Shown here: positions 1-9,075 of the stretch, one piece after another | Numbering within the stretch: the stretch's first letter is position 1 | How the letters are laid out: each line of letters starts with the position of its first letter | Assembly: GCA_012521705.1 (NCBI GenBank) | Contig: JAAYLX010000016.1 | Span: 1-58,887 of the forward strand | Origin: Clostridiaceae bacterium | GTDB taxonomy: Bacteria > Bacillota > Clostridia > DSM-8532 | Reading direction: 5' to 3' | DNA length: 58,887 nt | Notes under the pieces: model-generated | What the model saw: only the letters and a program-made list of their open reading frames with translations | Told to the model about the DNA's origin: nothing | Database searches by the model: none | Position numbers and translations under genes: made by a program

Positions 1-56
1 CTGCTCCCGGCATATATCCGAAGTTTTCATGTCCAGGGTGGCCAGGATCTGATACT

Positions 57-349
57 GTATTAATCTAATCATAGTGGAATGTAAAGAGATACCAGATGGC
101 AGATTACAAAGCGGGCGAACGCCGTATTAATCTAATCATAGTGGAATGTAAAGCTGGTTTTGGATGCCATGACGATCCCTCCTTTTGGTATTAATCTAAT
201 CATAGTGGAATGTAAAGAGGTAATCTACGCAGCTTTTATGCTCGACCTTCGCAGTATTAATCTAATCATAGTGGAATGTAAAGTCAGTCACACAGATTCT
301 GAGATTCCTCAGCCGTGAGGTATTAATCTAATCACATTGGAATGTATGT
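57..349 (+). CRISPR. CRISPR array, leader-distal end (5 repeats, 4 spacers)
   Basis: Four identical 30-base repeats lie at 57-86, 124-153, 188-217 and 254-283. They start GTATTAATCTAATC and end GGAATGTAAAG. A fifth, degenerate copy at 320-349 has changes in the middle and the 3' end. The four spacers are 37, 34, 36 and 36 bases long and differ from one another. The GGAATGTAAA-type 3' end resembles type I-B repeats of clostridia, so the array probably reads left to right with the decayed repeat at the leader-distal end. No cas gene is present in the window. Bases 1-56 contain no further repeat, although one would be expected if a normal spacer preceded the first repeat. The subtype is inferred from the repeat alone. 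Confidence 0.95.
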
Positions 350-553
350 AAATCAGTGAAGAGATAGCTTTATATTTTGCATGGCAGATCAAAAAGCAAA
401 AATGAAATAGATAGGTTATTAAAGGGCATTGTTCACAATGATATTAGAAAGCCTGTGCGGCAGTCAAATGAATTTGAATGATTAGCACAGGCTTTTTTCA
501 GTTGCTTTAAATCATGTTTTGATTGTTCTGATTTAACATATTGATATGTACTA
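350..553. other. Intergenic region after the CRISPR array
   Basis: About 200 AT-rich bases separate the last CRISPR repeat from the 3' end of the minus-strand operon. The only structure seen is a terminator-like hairpin at 449-494. No credible gene was found. Confidence 0.6.
449..498. terminator. Terminator-like hairpin, possibly bidirectional
   Basis: AAGCCTGTGC at 449-458 pairs perfectly with GCACAGGCTT at 485-494. A run of six T follows on the plus strand, and a shorter T-rich stretch lies on the minus strand. It is placed to end the minus-strand operon that stops at 554, or any transcript leaving the CRISPR array. Confidence 0.65.
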
Positions 554-1339
554 CTAAAACTTTCCGCCTTTTCCGCCATGGGTGCGGCCTGAGGATGATG
601 TATGAGTGGTTGAGGAAGTGTTCTTTGGTTTTGCGCGCCTGTCAACCTTTGAGTACAGGAAGAGATCCCTGCTTACGCTGACGTTGAAACTGTTTTTCTT
701 TATATAACTTTCAGCCGCAGGCTGGAAACGGACACTTTTAAGCTGAGCCCTCATAATTCCGGTTACTATTAAGGCAATTACTATACCTACTCCGAGAGAA
801 ATAAGTATACGGGTTGTGAAGGCCATAGGCACCTTGCCGTCATAAGGTGATCCGTTTCTTGCCATGGTCAGAAGCTCATCACAAAGATCTGCGTAACGGG
901 TAAAAGCGCCGTTAAAATCTCCGTCGCTCAAATATGGCAGAAACTCACCGGACAAATAATCCAGGCCGGCATCGGTAAAAGCTTTGATGGCATAGCCATG
1001 AGTTGTGATATGCCAGTCAGAATACTCCATACTTATTAGAAGCAATATGCCATCGTCATTAATTCCATATCCGTAGCCGTTGTAATCAAAAAAGTCATCG
1101 GCATAATCCTGTGGGTCCTCACCATTTAGTGAATCCACCGTTACAATGGCCACCTCACACTTGTGTTTGCTGCTTATGCTTTCAAGCTTTGCATTCAATA
1201 ACTCTTCTTCGCTGTCAGTAAGAAGATCAGCATCATCTACCAACAGGGGAAGGTGACGGTCGTTATTGGCAAACACATAAGATACTGAGGCCATAAGGAA
1301 GATTACTGCTAACAGAAAGATCAATACAATTTTTCTCAT
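554..1339 (-). CDS. TPM-domain membrane protein (YdjH/YgcG-like)
   Basis: This is a 261-residue protein with an N-terminal hydrophobic signal or anchor segment (about residues 1-24). A TPM domain follows (about 30-155, with LLVDDADLLTDSEE and a DDGILLLIS segment), then a second membrane segment (about 178-198) and a Gly/Ser/Lys-rich tail ending GGKGGKF. TPM domains occur in membrane-associated proteins of uncertain activity. The ATG at 1339 is chosen because GGAGGT lies 8 bases upstream; a longer in-frame start at 1429 would overlap the neighbouring gene and has no ribosome-binding site. It is the last gene of a three-gene set with a zinc-ribbon membrane protein and an SPFH protein, matching the content of B. 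subtilis ydjG-ydjH-ydjI. The assignment to YdjH rests on domain and neighbour pattern. Confidence 0.8.
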   Translation of the reverse strand: MRKIVLIFLLAVIFLMASVSYVFANNDRHLPLLVDDADLLTDSEEELLNAKLESISSKHKCEVAIVTVDSLNGEDPQDYADDFFDYNGYGYGINDDGILLLISMEYSDWHITTHGYAIKAFTDAGLDYLSGEFLPYLSDGDFNGAFTRYADLCDELLTMARNGSPYDGKVPMAFTTRILISLGVGIVIALIVTGIMRAQLKSVRFQPAAESYIKKNSFNVSVSRDLFLYSKVDRRAKPKNTSSTTHTSSSGRTHGGKGGKF

Positions 1340-1353
1340 ATTCCCATACCTCC

Positions 1354-2436
1354 TTACAACCCCAAAAGAAATGTTATTAAGAATGTAATAATTCCGCAAG
1401 CAGCAGTAAGACCGCCAAACCATCTCCAATATGCAGCCTTGTCAAGGGGAAGATCCCCTACAAACTTTCCGGTCTGTCCGTTCATGGCAAAAGTATATCT
1501 CTTGCCGTTCCATACGGTATTTAGAAGCCAGACCGGGTATAGTGCATATTTTGCTTTGCCGTTCCGCAAGCGGATGCTTGTGCTTTCAGGTATGACCGAA
1601 GTATAGCCTTTTACGGTAGAGGCAAAGATTTGTTCGGTGCTGCGCCTTATTCGCTCATTTGCGCGGTCGATACTCTCATCCGCGTTAACATCGTACTTGT
1701 CTGCCAGATATCCGGCCAGGTAAGCAGTCTGAAAATCTACCGCATCCCCGAAATTAAAGGGTTCAATGGATTCCATCATATCATCGGGCATTTTTGTGGA
1801 ACCATCCACGGGAACTCTCTCATAGCCTACACTTCCGGCGCGCCAGACAGAATAATAGCTGGTTTCGGTATAGTTATAATTGCTGTCGCTCCAGGAGCGG
1901 ACTCTTGTTGCCTTGTACCGGATATTGGCATCTGCATCGGCATTGAAGAGCCAGAAGGGGACATAGATACCTTTTATCTCTTCAATACGGTTTTCATCCT
2001 TGAAGATTTTAGGAAGAAGCGTTTTTCCTTTTAAGTGCTTCTTAAGCCCTTCTATTGCCGCCTTTTTATCCAGCTTGAAAGGAATAACATAGTCCGGCCG
2101 CAAAACTCCGGAGAGTTTGCCCATCATTACAACCGGATTGTCGCAAAATGGGCATTTTGTAGCGGCAGTGTTTTCATCGCCCACAATTTCGCCGCCGCAG
2201 GATTTGCAGACATAAGTGTTTATGTGCTCGGCTTCACCCTCCTGCCACTCACTTCCGGCCTGAGTCTCCCAGACCATTTCGTCGGTAAACTCTTCCTTCA
2301 GGCCTTCGTCAAGGGCTTTGAGCGTCTCCAGATCAAACTCTGTATCGCAGTACGGACATTTCATTTTTTGCGTTCTGCTGTCAAAATTTATTGCCCCGCC
2401 ACAGGCCGGGCATTTGTATTCAAGCAATTCCGCCAC
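1354..2436 (-). CDS. Zinc-ribbon membrane protein (YdjG-like)
   Basis: This protein of about 360 residues starts with a TFIIB-like zinc ribbon (YKCPACGG ... KCPYC). A second CxxC pair follows near residues 75-100 (YVCKSCGG ... CPFC), then a long soluble domain and one C-terminal transmembrane segment (about the last 25 residues). The GTG at 2436 is preferred because GGAG lies 9 bases upstream. The ATG at 2451 is in frame but has no ribosome-binding site. It sits 14 bases upstream of the TPM gene and downstream of the SPFH gene. In B. subtilis the corresponding YdjG and YdjH membrane proteins are reported to recruit the SPFH protein YdjI and the PspA protein; whether that holds here is inference. 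The biochemical function is unknown. Confidence 0.75.
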   Translation of the reverse strand: MAELLEYKCPACGGAINFDSRTQKMKCPYCDTEFDLETLKALDEGLKEEFTDEMVWETQAGSEWQEGEAEHINTYVCKSCGGEIVGDENTAATKCPFCDNPVVMMGKLSGVLRPDYVIPFKLDKKAAIEGLKKHLKGKTLLPKIFKDENRIEEIKGIYVPFWLFNADADANIRYKATRVRSWSDSNYNYTETSYYSVWRAGSVGYERVPVDGSTKMPDDMMESIEPFNFGDAVDFQTAYLAGYLADKYDVNADESIDRANERIRRSTEQIFASTVKGYTSVIPESTSIRLRNGKAKYALYPVWLLNTVWNGKRYTFAMNGQTGKFVGDLPLDKAAYWRWFGGLTAACGIITFLITFLLGL

Positions 2437-2471
2437 AAACCTCAACTCCATTCAGTCACAAAATTAAATTC

Positions 2472-3794
2472 TTAACCCTTGTCTTTCTCGTCAAAAACAT
2501 CTCCGCATTCGGGACAGAACTTGGGCGGTTGAGCAGGGTTTTCAGGTACCCATCCGCATTTGTCGCAGCGGTATTTTACACTTCCTGAAGGAGCGGGTTT
2601 GCCGCAGTTGTAACAGAACTTGCCTTTATTCACGGTTCCGCACTCGCAGGTCCACTGAGCGGGAGAAGCAGGTCTCGGATTGCCGCAATTGGTGCAGAAC
2701 TTGCCTTTATTCTGAGTGCCGCACGCGCATGTCCATGCATTATCCGAATCGGCAGGAGCTTGCGGAGCTGCGGGCTGTTGTGCCTGCTGCTGGCTCATGG
2801 CAAAAAGATTGTTGGCATTGAGGCCGCCTGCCTGCTGAGCCATATTCAGGCCCATGAATCCCATCATAGCGCCTGCTTCATTTTTAGCGGCTGATTTCAT
2901 GGCTTCTGCCTGTGCGTCAACCAGATTTGCAGCAGCCATACCCGGATTTCTGAACATGGCAGTTCTCTGCGCCTGCTTAATCATTTCGGCGTCTTCTTCA
3001 GGAAGAGTGATAGTGTTCAGGGCAACAGATACGACCGCAATACCTCTCAGTTCAAGCCATTTCTTTGTCAAAGCTTCATTCATGGCTTCAGCAAGTTCCT
3101 CGGAATGTGCGCCTAAATCGTTCGGCCTTATCTGCATGGAGGATATTTTCGCAAATGCAGGCTGAAGAGCTGATATAAACTCAGTTTTAAGCTGCTTGTC
3201 TATTTCTTCCCTGGTATATTCATATTCAACATTTCCGCATACATTGGTATAGAATAAAATAGGATTCTCAATTCTGTATGAATAAACACCTGAGCAGCGG
3301 ACCGATACATCGATGTCCAGACCAATGTTGCGGTCAACAATGCGGAAAGGAATCGGATTCGGTGTTCCGAACTTATTTTCTACTATCTCCTTTGTATTGA
3401 AGTAGTAAATTCTCTGGTCTTTTCCGGTGTCACCACCATAGGTAAACCTTCTGAAGGTGGATTTGAAAATTTCAACTATGCTTTCGTCGAGATTGCCGGT
3501 AAAAATACTTGGCTCGGTGGAAATATCATAAGTATATTCCCCCGGGACGGCACAGATTTCCACAACCCTGCCTTGTTCAACAATGATCATACATTGCCCG
3601 TCTGCCACGGCAATACCTGAACCGTTTGAAATAATATTGTCACTGGCTTTTACATTGGATGAACGGCCGGAGACACGTTTCTGGCCCTTTCTGACCAGAA
3701 CATCGTTCGGAAGTGCATCGCAATAGAAAAACTCCTTCCATTGGTCGGCAAGCATTCCTTTTGCAGCACCAAGTGCAGCTTTAATCAATCCCAT
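2472..3794 (-). CDS. SPFH/Band 7 protein with three C-terminal zinc ribbons (YdjI-like)
   Basis: The protein has 440 residues. The N-terminal two thirds is an SPFH/band-7 domain of the 'virion core protein' (YdjI) type. A Met/Ala/Gln-rich linker (about 285-345) follows, then three zinc ribbons: WTCACGT..CTNCG, WTCECGT..CYNCG and YRCDKCG..CPECG. SPFH proteins form large membrane-associated scaffolds. There is no transmembrane segment, so membrane association probably depends on partners, plausibly the two membrane proteins encoded downstream. The start at 3794 has AAAGGAG a few bases upstream. Three tandem ribbons is an elaborate tail for this family. No pspA homologue is next to the operon. 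Confidence 0.85.
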   Translation of the reverse strand: MGLIKAALGAAKGMLADQWKEFFYCDALPNDVLVRKGQKRVSGRSSNVKASDNIISNGSGIAVADGQCMIIVEQGRVVEICAVPGEYTYDISTEPSIFTGNLDESIVEIFKSTFRRFTYGGDTGKDQRIYYFNTKEIVENKFGTPNPIPFRIVDRNIGLDIDVSVRCSGVYSYRIENPILFYTNVCGNVEYEYTREEIDKQLKTEFISALQPAFAKISSMQIRPNDLGAHSEELAEAMNEALTKKWLELRGIAVVSVALNTITLPEEDAEMIKQAQRTAMFRNPGMAAANLVDAQAEAMKSAAKNEAGAMMGFMGLNMAQQAGGLNANNLFAMSQQQAQQPAAPQAPADSDNAWTCACGTQNKGKFCTNCGNPRPASPAQWTCECGTVNKGKFCYNCGKPAPSGSVKYRCDKCGWVPENPAQPPKFCPECGDVFDEKDKG

Positions 3795-3896
3795 AATAAA
3801 ACTCCTTTCGTTTATATATAATCTAACAATTCAAATTTATGTGGCCATCTTAAATTATCATGAAATAAGGTTGCACAAGTTTTTATATATAAACCG

Positions 3897-5360
3897 TTAT
3901 CTTCTTAATGAACCCAGTAAACCTCTGACAAGGGATCTTCCAAGTTCTCGACCGATTGCCGTTACTACCGAGTTTGCCGCCTTTTCGACAAAGGAAGTTT
4001 TAGGCCTTCCTGGTGATCTTTTGCTTTCTTTTTGTTTCATGGCTACTTCCTGTTCCTTCCGGATTCTTTCCTGATCCTGCAAGGCTTTTTTCTGCAGGAG
4101 TTCATAAGCGGATTCCCGGTCAATGGCATTATCATATTTTTCTCCCATAGGAGATTTATTAATTATGCCTATCCGTGTCAAATCATCCAGAGTTCCCAAT
4201 GAGCTTTGGGGAGGAAGGATGTATGCCTTCTCGACCATTGCGGGACTCCCGTCTGCGTCCAGGCATGATACCAAAGCCTCACCGGTTGCAAGGTTTGAGA
4301 TCACATCTTCGGTATTGAACCTGGGATTTGGACGGAAGGCTTCTGCTGCAGCCTTTACCTTCTTTTGCTCCGATGGAGTGTAGGCTCTTAAGGCGTGCTG
4401 TATTCTGTTTCCCAATTGACCCAGGACATCCTGGGGGATATCCGCCGGGTTTTGAGTGATGAAGAATATGCCGACTCCCTTTGAGCGTATTAGTCTTACC
4501 ACCTGTTCTATTTTCTGGAGGAGAACCTTTGGAATATCCTCGAAAAGCAAATGGGCTTCATCAAAGAAAAAGACTATTTTGGGTTTTTCCAGATCACCTG
4601 TCTCAGGAAGAGTCTCATACAGCTCCGAAAGCATCCACAGCAAAAATGTTGAATAAAGCAAAGGTGAGTTAAAGAGACGGACACTGTGCAGAATATTGAT
4701 ATACCCGCGTCCTTCCGGAGTTGTCTGGATCCAGTCGTTAATGTCCAGTGCCGGTTCCCCGAAGAACTGGTTTCCACCCTGATCTTCCAGTGCTATCAGA
4801 CTGCGCATGATAGCTCCCACGCTCTGTGGTGAAATATGCCCGTATTGCAATGTAAGGCTTTTGGCATTTTCTCCTACATATTTGACCATTTCCTTCAGAT
4901 CCTTGAGGTCCAGCAGCAATAAGCCCTGCTCGTCTGCAATGCGGAAGACTATATTTAAAATTCCAGTTTGGGTCTCATTAAGGCCAAGAAGTCTTGACAG
5001 GAGCAATGGTCCCATTTCCGAGATGGTTGCCCGGACCGGATGCCCGTTCTCTCCGAATATATCCCAGAATCTTACAGGAAATGATTTAAACTCAAATCCC
5101 TGGATTCCGAGCATCTTAAGCCTCTCCTGGATATTGGTTGACTCGGTTCCTTCGGCTGCCAGACTCGCAAGATCACCCTTAATATCTGCCAGAAAAACAG
5201 GGACTCCCATATCACTGAAACCTTCTGCAAGGACTTTAAGGGTAACTGTTTTTCCTGTTCCGGTGGCGCCTGCAATTAACCCGTGACGGTTGGCCATTTT
5301 AGGTAGAAGATATACAGGATTTTCGCTTTGTGCCAGCCAAATCGCATTATTGGAGAACAT
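3897..5360 (-). CDS. HerA-like ATPase, DUF853/YjgR family
   Basis: This 487-residue ATPase has a Walker A motif (GATGTGKT, about residue 31), a Walker B motif (IVFFFDEAH, about residue 260) and the family start in which the ATPase core begins almost at once (NRHGLIAGATGTGKT..LADIKGDLASLA). It belongs to the HerA/FtsK-like DUF853 family (E. coli YjgR), whose function is not established. The C-terminal tail is basic, with a GRP-containing KRSPGRPK segment followed by a helix rich in Arg and Leu (ELGRSLVRGLLGSLRR). It has its own consensus promoter at 5394-5422 and lies upstream of the ydjI-like operon on the same strand with a 102-base gap. Confidence 0.88.
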   Translation of the reverse strand: MFSNNAIWLAQSENPVYLLPKMANRHGLIAGATGTGKTVTLKVLAEGFSDMGVPVFLADIKGDLASLAAEGTESTNIQERLKMLGIQGFEFKSFPVRFWDIFGENGHPVRATISEMGPLLLSRLLGLNETQTGILNIVFRIADEQGLLLLDLKDLKEMVKYVGENAKSLTLQYGHISPQSVGAIMRSLIALEDQGGNQFFGEPALDINDWIQTTPEGRGYINILHSVRLFNSPLLYSTFLLWMLSELYETLPETGDLEKPKIVFFFDEAHLLFEDIPKVLLQKIEQVVRLIRSKGVGIFFITQNPADIPQDVLGQLGNRIQHALRAYTPSEQKKVKAAAEAFRPNPRFNTEDVISNLATGEALVSCLDADGSPAMVEKAYILPPQSSLGTLDDLTRIGIINKSPMGEKYDNAIDRESAYELLQKKALQDQERIRKEQEVAMKQKESKRSPGRPKTSFVEKAANSVVTAIGRELGRSLVRGLLGSLRR

Positions 5361-5393
5361 AAAACCACACTCCGTAAATAGTCATTTAACTAA

Positions 5394-5422
5394 ATTATAT
5401 CCGCAGCTTACTCAATTGTCAA
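5394..5422 (-). promoter_or_regulatory. Consensus sigma-A promoter for the DUF853 ATPase gene
   Basis: On the minus strand, TTGACA (5417-5422) and TATAAT (5394-5399) are separated by exactly 17 bases, about 34 bases upstream of the ATG at 5360. This is a perfect match to the vegetative promoter consensus. Confidence 0.8.
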
Positions 5423-5536
5423 AAAAATACAATATAAACTGTCATTTCAATTACATCTGTGTCTGGCTTCCTTATTGTGTTTGGGCCTGCATAGCCTGGG
5501 GAAACCGGCATCTGCTGACAGGTTCATAATAAAAAT

Positions 5537-5558
5537 GCTCCCGGATTATGCCGGGAGC
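5537..5558 (-). terminator. Terminator of the TRAP transporter operon
   Basis: GCTCCCGG at 5537-5544 pairs with CCGGGAGC at 5551-5558, with a six-base loop. On the minus strand it is followed by ATTTTTATT. It lies about 80 bases past the TRAP permease stop codon. Confidence 0.8.
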
Positions 5559-5641
5559 TATGACAATATGTTTGGCTTCATAAATTGATATTTTTACATT
5601 ATCAGGGTCCAGCCTGGGATTCTCTGTACAGTACCTTTTCA

Positions 5642-7591
5642 CTATGCATTTACAGCGCTTTTTCCATGATCTTTAATAAAATACTGATTTACAACTACTA
5701 TAAGTATCAGAATCAATCCCACTGCGTCGGTTAAAAGATTTGGATCAATCATACCGAGTCCGCCGACAATGGCCATTATTCTCTGCCACCATGGAAGCTT
5801 TTTATTCATATACCCTTCAAGACCTCCGGCAATGGCAAACATACCGGTAGATGCAGTGATAACAATTAAAACTACTTTCCAGAAGGAGGTATTGATTAAA
5901 AGCATAGCCGGATTAAGGACAAACATATACGGAATAATAAAAGCGGTAATTGCAAGCCTTGTTGCAATTACACCTGTCCGTATGGGATTTCCGCCCGAAA
6001 TGGCCGAACCTGCGTAGGCAGCCAGGGCAACAGGTGGGGTTATGTCTGCCACAATACCGAAATAGAATACAAACATGTGGGCAGCAAGTACTGGTGTTTC
6101 TGGTATGAGCTTAAGTATTATAGGTGCTGTAATGGTGGCCATAATTACGTAGTTTGCAGTTGTAGGAACACCCATGCCCAGAATAATACACGCTATCATG
6201 GTCAAAAACAGCGCAATAATATCAATTCCGCCTGACAGCAGTAACAGTCCGTCGGCAAGCTTAAGTCCAATTCCGGTAAGGGAAACAATACCTACTATTA
6301 TTCCTGCTATTGAGCAGGCAGCGGCAACACCTATTGTGTTCTTGGCGCCACTCTCAAGTGCCTCAATAAATGTTTTGGGTGTAAGACGGGTATCCTTGCG
6401 GAAGAGGCTCACGATAATGGAAGCCAATATTGCAAGACACGCAGCACGTGAAGCGGTGTAACCAATGGACATGGTTGTAATGAGAACTACTATAGGGAGA
6501 AACAGATAACCTTTTTTAAAAAACAGCTTGAAGAAGTTTGGGATCATTTCCTTGGGAAGACCCTTCAACCCCAATTTTTTCGCTTCAAAATGTACCATGA
6601 GGAAAATGCCCGCAAAATAGAGTACTGCGGGGAAGATGGCCGCTGTCGCTATGACTGAATATGGCATTTCGGTCATTTCAGCCATTAAGAATGCCGCTGC
6701 ACCCATAACAGGGGGCATTATCTGACCGCCGGTTGAGGCGGCAGCTTCTACAGCCGCGGCAAAATCAGGATCATAGCCGGTCTTTTTCATTATGGGTATG
6801 GTAACGCTTCCCGAACCAACTGTATTGGCAACTGAACTTCCGGAATACATGCCTTCAAGAGCACTGGAGATAACTGCAACTTTTGCAGGACCGCCACTTG
6901 AAAACCCTGCCACTGAGTTTGCAATTTCAATAAAGAATGCGCCAATATTGGTTTTTTCAAGGAAGGCGCCAAAGATAATGAATAGTACGATAAATGTTGA
7001 ACATACCCCGATGGGAGTACCGATTATACCATCAAGGGTATAAAACAGAGTGTAGACTATTCTGTTTAATGAATATCCCGCTGCAAAGGCATAGACGATA
7101 AAACATGAGGCAACCACCAGTATGGGAACACCCACAACCCTGCGGCAAATCTCTGCAATTATTAAAATACCAATAATTCCTATTATCACATCAAGCTGAG
7201 AGATTCTTGTCGCCTTTTGGGCCATGTTTGAAAAATTAAATGTGTAGTAGAAGAAACTTCCGGTTCCCAAAATCCCAAGAACAATATCGTACCAGGGAAT
7301 GTAATTTTCTATCTTTGCAGCTTTCTTTCTGGCGGGAAAGAGCATGAATGCCATAAATATTATTAGCCCGACAAAGGAACTTCGTCTGATTTGTTCAGGC
7401 CATGCGCTAATAAGATTCATATAAAAAACATATACCGAAAAAGCTGCCAGAATGTAGCGCACAATTACCCTGGGAACTCCTTTGTAGTGCCTGGTATTTG
7501 ATTCACGGTCATATTCGGCCATGACGGCATCGACATCGACCTTTTCTATTTCATCAAACAGCAATGTAGTTTTGTTCTCGCCATGAGACAT
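5642..7591 (-). CDS. TRAP transporter permease, fused DctQM type (TAXI family)
   Basis: This is a 649-residue, highly hydrophobic protein. A cytoplasmic N-terminus of about 40 residues is followed by a DctQ-like 4-helix part and then the DctM-like transport domain. The latter shows typical Gly/Pro-rich motifs such as SGSSVANTVGSGSVTIPIMKK, ASTGGQIMPPVMGAAAFLMAE and GMGVPTTANYVIMA. The '4TM/12TM fusion' is characteristic of TAXI-type TRAP systems, which use an ion gradient rather than ATP. The start has GGAGG 7 bases upstream. It is the last gene of the operon after the binding protein and the DUF1850 protein. The substrate cannot be read from sequence; related systems are often annotated for C4-dicarboxylates or glutamate on weak evidence. 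Confidence 0.92.
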   Translation of the reverse strand: MSHGENKTTLLFDEIEKVDVDAVMAEYDRESNTRHYKGVPRVIVRYILAAFSVYVFYMNLISAWPEQIRRSSFVGLIIFMAFMLFPARKKAAKIENYIPWYDIVLGILGTGSFFYYTFNFSNMAQKATRISQLDVIIGIIGILIIAEICRRVVGVPILVVASCFIVYAFAAGYSLNRIVYTLFYTLDGIIGTPIGVCSTFIVLFIIFGAFLEKTNIGAFFIEIANSVAGFSSGGPAKVAVISSALEGMYSGSSVANTVGSGSVTIPIMKKTGYDPDFAAAVEAAASTGGQIMPPVMGAAAFLMAEMTEMPYSVIATAAIFPAVLYFAGIFLMVHFEAKKLGLKGLPKEMIPNFFKLFFKKGYLFLPIVVLITTMSIGYTASRAACLAILASIIVSLFRKDTRLTPKTFIEALESGAKNTIGVAAACSIAGIIVGIVSLTGIGLKLADGLLLLSGGIDIIALFLTMIACIILGMGVPTTANYVIMATITAPIILKLIPETPVLAAHMFVFYFGIVADITPPVALAAYAGSAISGGNPIRTGVIATRLAITAFIIPYMFVLNPAMLLINTSFWKVVLIVITASTGMFAIAGGLEGYMNKKLPWWQRIMAIVGGLGMIDPNLLTDAVGLILILIVVVNQYFIKDHGKSAVNA

Positions 7592-7614
7592 GCATTATCC
7601 TCCTTTTGGTTGAA

Positions 7615-8115
7615 TTAATCTGAAGCTGTATAGGACTTTATAATAAATCTTCGCCCCGGGACAAAACGAACTGTCGCGTTTTTGCCGCATAGTTCACGAA
7701 GATTAATTGATTTCCCGTTTATTTCAAGAATGTGATCCGAAACAGTACCAACTATATATGACAGGTTATCAATCGGACGATTAAAACCACTTACAATCAT
7801 TGAACCGTCTTCGCCATACTCCAGTGTCTGGTTTTCTTCAATTTCGGTTTGCACTCCGGCGCCAAAAGAATAATAGATTGTGCGGACCACATAAATTTTC
7901 CCATTTCGTATTTCATATACATCGGTCACCGGAGTTTTGTTGACTGAATGAACAAAAGTAACTGAAAACTGTTTTCCCTGGTTTAAGGGATAAACTGCAA
8001 TAGTGTTTCCTGTGTCCGAATCCTTCAATAGAAGGCAGGGCACTGAAATCAGGTAATAAACAATAACAGAGGCCGCGATGACCACAACCGCGGCCCCGGT
8101 GATAATTTTTCGCAT
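7615..8115 (-). CDS. DUF1850 protein of TAXI-TRAP operon
   Basis: This is a 166-residue protein with an N-terminal hydrophobic anchor (about residues 5-27) and an extracytoplasmic domain matching the DUF1850 pattern (FSVTFVHSVNKTPVTDVYEI and FGAGVQTE). DUF1850 genes regularly sit between the TAXI binding protein and the fused permease, as here. The start at 8115 has GAGG 8 bases upstream, and the gene begins 9 bases after the binding-protein stop. A role in the transport complex is inferred from context; no activity is established. Confidence 0.85.
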   Translation of the reverse strand: MRKIITGAAVVVIAASVIVYYLISVPCLLLKDSDTGNTIAVYPLNQGKQFSVTFVHSVNKTPVTDVYEIRNGKIYVVRTIYYSFGAGVQTEIEENQTLEYGEDGSMIVSGFNRPIDNLSYIVGTVSDHILEINGKSINLRELCGKNATVRFVPGRRFIIKSYTASD

Positions 8116-8124
8116 TCAGAATCC

Positions 8125-9075
8125 TCAACGAACTCCAATTTCTTTGTAGTACTTTTCCGCACCCGGATGAATCGGTATGGATATACCTGAAACTGCATAT
8201 TCAGGATCTAATTCGGCTCCCTTGGGATGAGCTTTTGCAATTTCCTCAGCGTTCTCGAAGAGCGCTTTGGTCATCTTATATACAAGATCCTCATCCAGGT
8301 CGTTGGAAACAATATATGTAGCAACAACTGCCACGGTCTGAACGTCCGAATCAACACCCTTGTATGCGCCGCCTGGAACATTGAATTTGGTGTAGAAAGG
8401 ATACTTTTCAATCAGCTTGGCTGCATGCGCATCGTCAACTTCAAGGATATTGATCGAGTTAGTGGTTGCAAGTTCAACAATAGCTGTGGTAGGAGCTCCT
8501 GCAACGCAGAAGAAAGCGTCAATTTTGTCATCCTTGAGAGCTGTTGCACTGTCTGCGAAGCTCAGGTTGTTTACAACTATATCGTCGAAGGTCATTCCAT
8601 ACGCCTCAAGAATCTGGCGTGCGTTGAACTCGCACCCTGAACCGATATCACCAACAGAAACACGTTTGCCCTTCAAATCTTCGATTGACTTGATGCTGCT
8701 GTTGCTGACAATCTGGCAAACTTCAGCATATACCCCTGCCATGGCTGAGAAACCTTCAACTTTTTCGCCGGCAAAAAGGTCTGTTCCATTATATGCATAG
8801 TACATAACGTCATTCTGTACTATTGCTATGTCGGCTTCTTTGTCAGATACAAGATAGATATTGGCTTTTGAAGCGCCTGTGGACTGGATGTCAAAACTGA
8901 GGTTTTCAATTTTTGATGCCAAGATCTGTGAAACGGCGCCGCTGTATGCGTAATATGTACCGGTGGTACCACCAGTCGCCATTTTCAATGTGGTTTTGCT
9001 TCCGCAGCCTGCAAAAATCATAACAACGGTCAAAACCATAATCAGGACCAGGGATAATTTTCGCTTGTTCAACAT
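8125..9075 (-). CDS. TAXI-family TRAP solute-binding lipoprotein
   Basis: The product has 316 residues, with a signal peptide and lipobox ending FAGC, so it is likely an extracellular lipoprotein. The mature part begins with the TAXI-family signature around TGGTTGTYYAYSGAVSQIL and carries further family segments (GKRVSVGDIGSGCEFNA; DAFFCVAGAPTTAI). It captures the solute for the permease encoded two genes downstream. The ATG at 9075 is preferred because GGAG ends 5 bases upstream; the in-frame GTG at 9081 overlaps that ribosome-binding site. It is the first gene of the three-gene TRAP operon. Confidence 0.92.
   Translation of the reverse strand: MLNKRKLSLVLIMVLTVVMIFAGCGSKTTLKMATGGTTGTYYAYSGAVSQILASKIENLSFDIQSTGASKANIYLVSDKEADIAIVQNDVMYYAYNGTDLFAGEKVEGFSAMAGVYAEVCQIVSNSSIKSIEDLKGKRVSVGDIGSGCEFNARQILEAYGMTFDDIVVNNLSFADSATALKDDKIDAFFCVAGAPTTAIVELATTNSINILEVDDAHAAKLIEKYPFYTKFNVPGGAYKGVDSDVQTVAVVATYIVSNDLDEDLVYKMTKALFENAEEIAKAHPKGAELDPEYAVSGISIPIHPGAEKYYKEIGVR

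Noticed and set aside
1630..2475. Two plus-strand open frames opposite the zinc-ribbon gene
   Set aside because: They are complementary to a gene with clear CxxC ribbons and lack start signals.
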